Source: SKVR01 sp037441525 | Lineage (GTDB): Bacteria > Bacteroidota > Bacteroidia > Bacteroidales > UBA7960 | DNA: 64,000 bases | Direction of reading: 5' to 3' | Assembly: GCA_037441525.1 (NCBI GenBank) | Contig: JBBISA010000011.1 | Location: 1-64,000, forward strand | Part shown: in pieces, positions 57,601 to 64,000 of the stretch | How positions within the stretch are numbered: the first letter of the stretch is position 1 | Layout: each line of letters begins with the position of its first letter | Position numbers and translations under genes: made by a program | The notes under the pieces: generated by a model | The model's input: the letters and a program-made list of their open reading frames with translations, nothing else | Databases searched by the model: none | Told to the model about the DNA's origin: nothing

Positions 57601-58070
57601 GGGTGCATAAATCGCCCGATCTCTATGGCGCCTTCCCCACCGACCCCTATTCGCACACCCCGCAACACCGTGGAGCTCAGCAACCCGGAATGACGGGTCA
57701 GGTAAAAGAAGATATCCTTACCCGGTTTGCAGAACTGGGAGTTTTTGTTGATAATGGTCATATCCTGTTCAATCCCCACCTTTTAAGGAAAGACGAGCTG
57801 GTGAGAAATCATCACAATTTTGAATATATCGATGTGAAAGGCAATGAAAAGCAAATAATTCTTAGCCCCGGCCAGCTTGCGTTTACCTATTGCTCAGTGC
57901 CTGTGGTTTATTCATTGTCAGCAGTCCCGAAAATTGTGGTGAATTATTCCAACAGAAACGCCGAAGAACTGACCGGCAACCAGTTAACCTTTCCAATAAG
58001 CAGACAGATTTTCAATAGAACCGGGGAAATTGAAAAGGTTGAAGTTTCATTAACCCAAATTACACATTAG
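54639..58070 (+). CDS. GH94/GH149/GH161-type beta-glucan phosphorylase
   Basis: 1143 aa from ATG 54639; the frame is open from TTG 54546, but GGATAG just upstream of 54639 favours the ATG. The body resembles large inverting phosphorylases: an N-terminal beta-sandwich, then a helical (alpha/alpha)6 region with YEGNWRDLFQNWEAL (residues 455 on), TFDGYNPYRVTKGGFDWE and NPWSYIGYWGDHQIIY (Asp522 in WGDH). These features and the length fit GH161 (beta-1,3-glucan phosphorylases) best, GH149 next. The predicted reaction is phosphate-driven release of alpha-glucose 1-phosphate from beta-1,3-oligoglucosides in the cytosol; no signal peptide is seen. First gene of an operon with a GPH carrier and a GH17. 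The catalytic Asp is not assigned with certainty. Confidence 0.7.
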   Translation: MNNQVKKVEMEMVELNGESHIKISNHNIMRPFFMSIVSDANHWMFISSNGGLSAGRKNPEYALFPYYTDDKITESADITGSKTIFQVRNGENISIWEPFSERYTGKYNLARNLYKSIYGNKVTFEEINHDLKLTFRYQWNSGKEFGFIRKAELINNGDNDCLLTVLDGIQNIMPSGVPSDLQRATSNLVDAYKRSELEPDSGMGIFALSAIIVDKAEPSEALKANIAWATGLENPVCLLSSLQLNNFRNKQNINAEQDIKGEKGAYFVCARFLLPSKKEKKWMVVANVNQSHSQIIRLINTLQEDKTIQKAIEKDINSGTESLKKLVAAADGFQSTADKLKDTRHYSNVLFNIMRGGIFDDNYQIKKSDFAIYLSKANKEIAARNQGFISQLTPAFSLSSLKEQLTQTEDAGLIRLCIEYLPLKFSRRHGDPSRPWNYFTINLQNETDGSEILDYEGNWRDLFQNWEALAHSYPEFIEGMIFKFLNATTFDGYNPYRVTKGGFDWETIEPDNPWSYIGYWGDHQIIYLQKFFEIIEKHHPGTLQSLFGREWFVYAAVPYTIKPYDQILKNPKDTIEFDHHWDITLQKRRNELGADGALLTRGNNEIYRVNFLEKILATVLTKMSNFIPETGIWLNTQRPEWNDANNALVGNGVSMVTLYYLHRFLKFFHSALQKTELDEVHLSGEMSGYFLRIKETFDEFNHLLAGPISNKNRKIILDRIGTAASEYRHHIYKNGFSGQKKGIPVDEIKHFTRCALDFIEHSIRSNKRADNLYHAYNLMTVSESEVSCSHLSEMLEGQVAVLSSGYLSPEESLEVLDALKSSALYRHDQNSYILYPNKKLPGFLQKNSIDEADARSSELINKLVADENREIVEQDINGGYHFNGNFKNARDLENALGKMAEGKYKELIAKDRKLLLAIFEKVFDHKSFTGRSGTFYSYEGLGSIYWHMVSKLSLAAQECCLQALEQKAHPSVVSRLFGHFYQIQAGIGVHKSPDLYGAFPTDPYSHTPQHRGAQQPGMTGQVKEDILTRFAELGVFVDNGHILFNPHLLRKDELVRNHHNFEYIDVKGNEKQIILSPGQLAFTYCSVPVVYSLSAVPKIVVNYSNRNAEELTGNQLTFPISRQIFNRTGEIEKVEVSLTQITH

Positions 58071-58222
58071 AAATTCGTAAATATTTAGGAACATGAAAAA
58101 TCAATCCATTCACCCGGTATTAAAACAACTTCCTAATCGGGATGAACCAAGGTAAATAGTGTGGGTATAAAGTTCTTCTAAGGCTTAATAAAGGAATTAT
58201 AAAATCTAAAACCACAAACAAA

Positions 58223-59578
58223 ATGAACAACAACACAACAAATCTTTCAGTGAAGGAAAAGATTGGTTACGGGCTGGGCGATACTGCATCGCACTTTGTA
58301 TGGGATATGGTAGGATTCTGGATACTGATCTTTTACACCGACACCTTTGGTCTTTCAGCTGCTGCTGCCGGCACCATTCTGCTAATAGCACGTTTCTGGG
58401 ACATGGTCAGCGACCCCCTGATGGGAATCATTGCCGATCGCACCAACACCCGCTGGGGGAAATTCCGCCCCTATCTGCTCTGGATGGCACTACCCTACAG
58501 TATTCTGGCAGTACTCACATTCTCAACACCCAACCTGGGCCCTACCGGAAAGGTGATCTACGCCGGGGTAACCTATTTTCTGCTTATGACGGCCTATACC
58601 GCAATAAACCTCCCCTACTCATCCTTAGGCGCAGTTATGACCTCCGACTCCTACGAAAGGGCCGGACTGAACTCCTACCGTTTCATTTTCGCCTTTGCTG
58701 GCCAGTTTATCGTAACGGGTTCGGCCCTTTACCTGGCAACTTATTTCGGCAGAGGAGATATGGCAACCGGGTATCAGTATACCCTTACCCTGTTTGCGCT
58801 AATAAGTTTCATTCTATTCATGGTAACCTTTAATACCACCCGCGAGAGGGTTGCCCCTGCCCCTGCCCAGCAAAACAACCTGAAAGAAGACCTTAGAAAC
58901 CTTTTCAGAAACCGCCCCTGGGTTATCCTTTTCCTTGTGGGGATTATCTCATTTATCATGTTCGCCCTGCAAAACCTCTCCATTGCCTATTACTTCAAAT
59001 ACTATGTGGGCAAAGAACAAAGTGTGCAATTATTTAATGTTATTGGTACCGTGGCCCTTATAGCAGGTATCCCTTTTTCTAAGCCTCTGGCAAAACGATT
59101 TGGAAAGCGGGAAGTTTTCATGGCAAGTTCACTATTATCAGGCTTTTTCTTCATAATGCTTTATTTGCCCGAAAGCGAAAATCTGTTTTCGGTTTACATC
59201 TTTAATATTCTTGCCAAATTCACCTACGCTCCGGCAGTACCATTATTATGGACCATGCTTGCCGATACCGCCGATTTCTCTGAATGGAAATTTCATCGCC
59301 GGGCCACCGGTCTGGTATTTTCTGCTGCCACCTTTGCGCAAAAAGCCGGATGGGGTATCGGTGGTGCATTGGCAGGATGGCTGCTGGCAATATTTAAGTT
59401 TGTTCCCAATGCCGAAGTTCAAACAGAAACTTCTCTCACAGGCATTAAGCTCCTGATTTCGGTAATCCCAGGAATTCTCTATATGTCGTGCGCAATTTTA
59501 CTTTACTTCTATGCCCTCGATAAAAAAACCTGCCTTGAGATGGAGAAAGACCTTGAGCAACGCAGGGCACAGTTCTAA
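58223..59578 (+). CDS. GPH-family (MelB-like) sugar transporter
   Basis: 451-aa inner-membrane MFS carrier of the glycoside-pentoside-hexuronide family. The N-terminus KIGYGLGDTASHFVWDM and the WDMVSDPLMGIIADRTNTRWGKFRPYLLW loop are diagnostic; twelve helices are predicted. Members import di- and oligosaccharides with sodium or protons. It lies 152 bp after the phosphorylase gene and before a GH17 lipoprotein, so beta-gluco-oligosaccharides are the expected cargo. An A-rich leader precedes the ATG. Confidence 0.92.
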   Translation: MNNNTTNLSVKEKIGYGLGDTASHFVWDMVGFWILIFYTDTFGLSAAAAGTILLIARFWDMVSDPLMGIIADRTNTRWGKFRPYLLWMALPYSILAVLTFSTPNLGPTGKVIYAGVTYFLLMTAYTAINLPYSSLGAVMTSDSYERAGLNSYRFIFAFAGQFIVTGSALYLATYFGRGDMATGYQYTLTLFALISFILFMVTFNTTRERVAPAPAQQNNLKEDLRNLFRNRPWVILFLVGIISFIMFALQNLSIAYYFKYYVGKEQSVQLFNVIGTVALIAGIPFSKPLAKRFGKREVFMASSLLSGFFFIMLYLPESENLFSVYIFNILAKFTYAPAVPLLWTMLADTADFSEWKFHRRATGLVFSAATFAQKAGWGIGGALAGWLLAIFKFVPNAEVQTETSLTGIKLLISVIPGILYMSCAILLYFYALDKKTCLEMEKDLEQRRAQF

Positions 59579-59629
59579 GGATCACTTTTGCATTACAAAT
59601 CAATTCTTTACCCTAAAAATAATCAAACC

Positions 59630-60883
59630 ATGAGGCGAATTATCAAACTTGCACTAACATTGTTGATGGGGATTTTGGTTTTCTCATGCACAACCGTTCA
59701 GAAACCATCAGAAAAAACTGCCGCAGACATACTGGGCGATCCTGAATATCAGGCCATCAGTTACGGAGGATATCGTGAGAATACCAGAGATGTTCAGCCA
59801 ACCATAGCCCAGTTAAAGGAAGATATGAAAATACTGTCGGCTATGGGTATCAGGATTGTACGAACCTATAATGTGCATTTTGATGAGGCTGCCAACCTAC
59901 TCCAGGCTATGCGCCAGTTAAAGGCCGATGACCCCGGATTTGAAATGTACGTTATGCTGGGCGCCTGGATTGATTGTAAAAACGCCTGGACTGACCTGCC
60001 CGACCGCATCCGCGACCAGGAAAGCGAACGCAATGCAGTTGAAATAGACAGGGCAGTGGAACTAACACAACAATATCCCGATATTGTAAAGATCATCGCC
60101 GTGGGCAATGAAGCCATGGTGCACTGGGCCTGGAATTATTATGTGGAACCAGGCATTATTCTGAAATGGGTAACTTACCTCCAGGACATGAAAAAACAGG
60201 GAAAACTCCCGGAAACACTATGGATTACAAGTTCTGACAACTTTGCATCGTGGGGTGGCGGCGGCCCCGAATATCACAAGGAAGACCTGAATAAACTCAT
60301 CGAAGCTGTCGACTACATTTCCTTGCATACCTACCCCATGCACGACACCCATTACAACCCACAATTCTGGCGTATTCCTGAGGAGGAAAAAGGACTTTCA
60401 GATATTGAAAAAATTCATGCGGCCATGGAAAGAGCAATGGAATATGCCAAATTTCAATACCAAAGTGTGGTAGAATATACAAAAAGTATTGGTGTAAATA
60501 AACCGGTACACATTGGCGAAACCGGATGGGCAACCATATCCAACGAACATTATGGTGATGATGGTGCCCGGTCGGTCGACGAGTATAAATCTGCAATCTA
60601 CTATGGGTATATGCGCGAATGGACCAACCGCGAAAAAATAAGTTGCTTCTATTTTGAAGCCTTTGATGAAAAATGGAAAGATGCTGCCAATCCGCTGGGC
60701 TCAGAAAATCACTTCGGACTAATAAACCTGCAGGCCCAGGCTAAATTCGCCTTATGGGAGCTTGTTGATAACGGAACCTTCGATGGCCTTACTCGCGATG
60801 GGAAACCCATTACCAAAACTTTTAACGGCAATAAGCAAGCCCTTATGAAAACTGTTAAAGTTCCCCCATCCTTAACCCCCTAA
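59630..60883 (+). CDS. GH17-like beta-1,3-glucanase lipoprotein
   Basis: 417 aa from ATG 59630 (the frame is open from TTG 59588). The lipobox is LVFSC, with the lipidated Cys near residue 20. The TIM barrel shows GH17 catalytic signatures: acid/base Glu161 in AVGNEAM and nucleophile Glu297 in IGETGWA. RIVRTYNVHF near the N-terminus is also typical. GH17 enzymes hydrolyse beta-1,3-glucan or transfer glucosyl units. Placed in the operon after the GPH carrier, it likely trims oligosaccharides in the periplasm or at the outer membrane. The C-terminus is a short loop without binding modules. Confidence 0.82.
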   Translation: MRRIIKLALTLLMGILVFSCTTVQKPSEKTAADILGDPEYQAISYGGYRENTRDVQPTIAQLKEDMKILSAMGIRIVRTYNVHFDEAANLLQAMRQLKADDPGFEMYVMLGAWIDCKNAWTDLPDRIRDQESERNAVEIDRAVELTQQYPDIVKIIAVGNEAMVHWAWNYYVEPGIILKWVTYLQDMKKQGKLPETLWITSSDNFASWGGGGPEYHKEDLNKLIEAVDYISLHTYPMHDTHYNPQFWRIPEEEKGLSDIEKIHAAMERAMEYAKFQYQSVVEYTKSIGVNKPVHIGETGWATISNEHYGDDGARSVDEYKSAIYYGYMREWTNREKISCFYFEAFDEKWKDAANPLGSENHFGLINLQAQAKFALWELVDNGTFDGLTRDGKPITKTFNGNKQALMKTVKVPPSLTP

Positions 60884-61136
60884 TGGTATAAACAAATTAT
60901 ATACAGAAAAAAATTCTCGATTAGCTCTTATATAATTCCAAAAGAGCAGTGCCACCTATTAATGCAATCGTTTGCGGAAGGTATTCCCTCCGTTTTAAAT
61001 TCTAAAATCGGGCTTGTACATAATATGTATATAATACCTGCAAGGTAAAGCTTATTACATTTAAGTGCTTGTTGCGAAACATAACATTTTCATACACGCT
61101 CAATTTGTCTAAACTCAAACCTAAAACAAGAAATTT
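60884..61136. other. intergenic region before the glycosidase-barrel gene
   Basis: 253 bp, AT-rich. TCAATTTG (61100-61107) is one mismatch from TAnnTTTG and would give a leader of about 23 nt, so the last gene may have its own promoter. No hairpin terminator is obvious behind the GH17 gene. Confidence 0.35.
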
Positions 61137-64000
61137 ATGAAGCGAATTATTTTAATGCTGCTTTGTCTGAGTTTCCCGTTCTCTCTTCTTGCCCAGGGCA
61201 ACCGGGTAATAACAGAGAAAAAAGAAGACGGGTGGAGGCTAAAGGTAAATGGGAAACCATTGATGGTAAATGGTATGAACTGGGACTATTTTCCCATTGG
61301 TACCAACTTTAGCTACAGCTTGTGGAACGAACCCGACGATTTCATCAGAAAAGCACTGGATGATGAAATGACCCTGTTGCAAAACATGGGGGTAAATGCT
61401 ATTCGCGTTTATACCGGTATTCAACCCAAATGGATCACCTACATCTACCAAACCTATGGCATTTATACCATGCTCAACCATTCGTTTGGCCGATATGGGT
61501 TGACCCTGGATGGTACCTGGGTGGCTAATACCGAATATTCCGATCCCCGCACCATCAATCTTCTCATAAAAGAAGTAACTGAGCTGGCAGCCCAGTACAA
61601 AAATACCCCAGGACTGTTGCTCTATCTGCTTGGCAACGAAAACAACTACGGGCTTTTCTGGGGTGGTGCTGAAACCGAAGATATTCCAATGGCTGACCGT
61701 CAATCAACCATAAGAGCTCGTTACATGTACAAGCTCTTTAACAAGGCATCGCTGGCTATGAAAGCCATTGATCCCAACCACCCAATTGCCCTGTGTAATG
61801 GCGACCTTCTGTTTATGGATATCATTGCCGAGGAGTGCCCCGATGTGGATATTTTTGGGGTTAACGTGTACAGAGGAATGTCATTCACCGATATGTTTGA
61901 CCGCGTTAGGAACGAATATGGCAAACCCATACTGCTGACCGAGTTTGGCTCTGATGCGTTTAACGCTGTAAACATGGAGGAGGCCCAAAGAGAGCAGGCT
62001 GCTTACAATGTTGCCAACTGGAGAGAAATTTACGAAAATGCCTCCGGGTTCGGCAAAGCCCAAAACTCCATTGGCGGGTTTACATTCCAGTTTAGTGATG
62101 GATGGTGGAAATTTGGCCAGACAAAAGACCTTGAGGTACATAATACCAACGCTTCATGGCAAAATGGCGGGTATGAATTTGATTACCGGCCTGGTCAGAA
62201 TAACATGAACGAAGAGTGGTTTGGTATATGCGCCAAGGGGCCAACTGATGTAATGGGATTTTATCAGTTGTTTCCCCGCGCCGCGTATTATGCGCTTAAA
62301 GAAGCGCACAAACTCGACCCTTATGCGCCAGGAACAACCCTGGAAACCATAAGACAACATTTTTCGGGAATTAAAACCGGCGATGCCTTTTTGAGGGCAC
62401 GGGGCGACAGGGCATCCCTTGAAACCGAAAGAGGACGGCTGATCCGTTTAAGTCGGTTTTCAGCTGAGCTTTCCACCTTCAATACCGGCGGAAGCCTCAT
62501 TAGCACTCCAAATGACCCGGTTCCCGGCGGCAATACCTATCCCAATCAATTAGGGTTCGACCACATGCAGTCATTTTATGTTGGCATTGAAGCAAATCCT
62601 GCCAGCAACTTCAGGGCAAATGTTGAATTTAACGTACTGGGCAATGTAGCCCAAAACCCTATCGACCAGATATTTTATGAAAACAGAGGCCACCCGGTGG
62701 AAGTAAGCTCCAGAAATGGAAATGTAAATCTGGAGTCGCTGAACAGAATACAGGTTTACCGGGCCAGCTACAAATGGGAACATAAGTGGTTCAATCTCGA
62801 TGGATTTTATCGCACCGGTCGCTATCACTGGGGTTATGAAGGTGATTTCTTTGGCCTTTATCCCGAAGCTAACTATGGCCCCAATATCGATATTTATAAC
62901 GGAGTAGCACCTTTTGGCTTTGAGTTTGAAGGTAAACGCGAATTAAAAGACCTCAAAATTGCTTTTGGCCCCCAGTTGTGGTGGGGAGCAAACCCTGCAC
63001 TGCTGATGAAATACACCAGAAACCTGGCTAATTTTAATATTACAGGTATTTATCATGAAGACCTTGACCAACTTGGGATGACCGAAAGCTCCTTTGCCAT
63101 TCCTCAACCCCAAACAAGGCGGGTAACCCTGCATGTAAACAGGGAATTTGGCAAACTTGATATTGACATAGGAGGCATTTGGGCCGGCCAACCCTTGCAG
63201 GGGCGCGAGTTTCAGATTTTCAGGGAAGAGAATGGAGTACAGAATGTATATATAGATAAGATCAGACCCAAAGATAACTGGGGAGGAAAAATAAAACTAA
63301 CTTATATGGGTGGCCGTATAAACTGGTATGCACAGTCATCCTTAAAAGGTCTTGTAGCCCAGGGAGGAGCAGATCAAACCCTCACATTTACCGGTTGGCG
63401 TCTGAAAGATAGTGGAAGTGGAAACCAGATGAATTTTCTAACAGGGTTTGCCCTATTGATGGGCAACCTTCAGATTGCGCCTAATTTTCTGTGGCAAAAA
63501 CCTATCGAAGGGCCTGTTCCTTCTACTGCACCAGCTCCAGCCCGGCCACGAAACATTCTAACCGACCCATTTGTGGTAAGGGCCAACCGCGAGCAGGTTT
63601 CAGGCGAATTACTCCTTACCTACGATCCTACCCCCGGCACCTGGATGTATGATTGGGACAGCGACCGCTCAGAAGATGCCCGGCTGGCTGTGAGCATGGG
63701 TCTTGTTTACAGGCATTTACCCACCACTCTGGATGCAGCAATAGGCATTTTGCCTGATGGGCGCACCACATTTGCTTTCCCGGGCTCTCCACCGGCCAAA
63801 GACCTATGGGAGGTTCATGCACGGGTGGTTTCCAAGTTCAGCAAACAAAACGGTTTTATTGCCAATATTTATGGTGGCGATGCCCAGGCCAATGGTTCTG
63901 ATCCGCGCAGCATCAGCCGCTTCGGCGCTGATGTGCTGATGCTTAACAGGAACCTGAGAGTAAATTCTTTTATTCGTATCAACGACTGGGGACCCTTCGA
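61137..64000 (+). CDS. glycosidase fused to an outer-membrane beta-barrel (3' end outside the window)
   Basis: Open from ATG 61137 to the window edge with no stop (at least 954 codons). A signal peptide MKRIILMLLCLSFPFSLLAQ begins the protein. Residues about 25-395 form a clan GH-A TIM-barrel resembling GH2-type catalytic domains: VNGMNWDYFPIG, then acid/base Glu168 in LLGNENNYG and nucleophile Glu269 in ILLTEFGSDAF. From about 405 the chain switches to alternating, aromatic-rich beta-strands typical of outer-membrane barrels, for example IQVYRASYKWEHKWFNLDGFYRTG, FEGKRELKDLKIAFGPQLWWG and GGKIKLTYMGGRINWYAQSSL. No T9SS tail can be seen because the end is missing. Reading frame was checked at several points and is continuous. 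Likely a barrel-anchored enzyme acting on beta-glucan oligosaccharides. Confidence 0.75.
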   Translation, partial: MKRIILMLLCLSFPFSLLAQGNRVITEKKEDGWRLKVNGKPLMVNGMNWDYFPIGTNFSYSLWNEPDDFIRKALDDEMTLLQNMGVNAIRVYTGIQPKWITYIYQTYGIYTMLNHSFGRYGLTLDGTWVANTEYSDPRTINLLIKEVTELAAQYKNTPGLLLYLLGNENNYGLFWGGAETEDIPMADRQSTIRARYMYKLFNKASLAMKAIDPNHPIALCNGDLLFMDIIAEECPDVDIFGVNVYRGMSFTDMFDRVRNEYGKPILLTEFGSDAFNAVNMEEAQREQAAYNVANWREIYENASGFGKAQNSIGGFTFQFSDGWWKFGQTKDLEVHNTNASWQNGGYEFDYRPGQNNMNEEWFGICAKGPTDVMGFYQLFPRAAYYALKEAHKLDPYAPGTTLETIRQHFSGIKTGDAFLRARGDRASLETERGRLIRLSRFSAELSTFNTGGSLISTPNDPVPGGNTYPNQLGFDHMQSFYVGIEANPASNFRANVEFNVLGNVAQNPIDQIFYENRGHPVEVSSRNGNVNLESLNRIQVYRASYKWEHKWFNLDGFYRTGRYHWGYEGDFFGLYPEANYGPNIDIYNGVAPFGFEFEGKRELKDLKIAFGPQLWWGANPALLMKYTRNLANFNITGIYHEDLDQLGMTESSFAIPQPQTRRVTLHVNREFGKLDIDIGGIWAGQPLQGREFQIFREENGVQNVYIDKIRPKDNWGGKIKLTYMGGRINWYAQSSLKGLVAQGGADQTLTFTGWRLKDSGSGNQMNFLTGFALLMGNLQIAPNFLWQKPIEGPVPSTAPAPARPRNILTDPFVVRANREQVSGELLLTYDPTPGTWMYDWDSDRSEDARLAVSMGLVYRHLPTTLDAAIGILPDGRTTFAFPGSPPAKDLWEVHARVVSKFSKQNGFIANIYGGDAQANGSDPRSISRFGADVLMLNRNLRVNSFIRINDWGPF

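Noticed and set aside
58093..58155. 20-codon ORF between the phosphorylase and GPH genes
   Set aside because: Too short and without attenuator-like codon bias; the region more likely holds a simple spacer with a weak CCCG/CGGG hairpin.
1..64000. CRISPR array, tRNA or rRNA genes, insertion sequences or prophage
   Set aside because: No regularly spaced direct repeats, no cloverleaf or rRNA core sequence, and no transposase, integrase or phage genes were seen anywhere in the window.

Overview
The window looks like a chromosomal segment of a member of the Bacteroidota. Five predicted proteins end in type IX secretion (T9SS) type-A sorting domains. There is an Oar-type TonB-dependent receptor with a carboxypeptidase-regulatory plug extension. 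Many intergenic regions carry the Bacteroidota -7 promoter box TAnnTTTG, and start codons are preceded by A-rich rather than Shine-Dalgarno leaders. The order or family cannot be fixed from the sequence alone. Cytochrome bd and a molybdate transporter would suit a facultative or microaerobic lifestyle (inference).

Layout. 1-3.1 kb: tandem leftward promoters, then two convergent membrane-linked glycosyltransferases (GT2 GtrB/DPM-like and GT39/ArnT-like). 3.3-9.3 kb: a complete cydA-cydB-cydD-cydC operon. 9.4-13.3 kb, minus strand: htpG, a terminator, then lemA and two TPM-domain genes. 13.5-18.3 kb: a secreted GH5-like hydrolase divergent from transketolase. 18.9-25.5 kb: two divergent T9SS proteins, a catalytic-domain-less multi-CBM protein and a 1411-aa CotH/lamin-tail protein. 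25.7-27.9 kb: an SGNH-hydrolase/TPR membrane protein. 28.2-38.7 kb: a saccharolytic cluster (GH10, GH5+CBM6x2, GH16 laminarinase+CBM6, SSS symporter, NahK-like sugar-1-kinase). 38.8-42.6 kb, minus strand: a molybdate operon (TOBE, ModE/porin fusion, modA, di-TOBE, modB, modC). 43.3-50.8 kb: small membrane and helical proteins, a PAS histidine kinase, a bile-acid-symporter-family protein, a secreted metallophosphoesterase and a hypothetical. 50.9-54.0 kb: the TonB receptor. 54.6-64 kb: a second saccharolytic operon (GH94/GH149/GH161-type phosphorylase, GPH transporter, GH17 lipoprotein, and a glycosidase-beta-barrel fusion running off the right edge).

How the genes fit together (inference). 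The GH16, GH17, GH5 and phosphorylase genes point to beta-1,3-glucan (laminarin-like) and perhaps mixed-linkage glucan or xylan use. T9SS-secreted, CBM-bearing enzymes would cut polymer at the cell surface. Oligosaccharides would enter the periplasm, be trimmed by GH17 and cross the inner membrane by the GPH or SSS carriers. Phosphorolysis and a sugar 1-kinase would then yield sugar 1-phosphates. No SusC/SusD pair is present, so the outer-membrane step is unexplained. The most striking candidate for it is the last gene, which appears to join a clan GH-A glycosidase to an outer-membrane beta-barrel in one polypeptide. A second unusual gene is the apparent deletion fusion of a ModE N-terminus to an outer-membrane porin C-terminus inside the mod operon.
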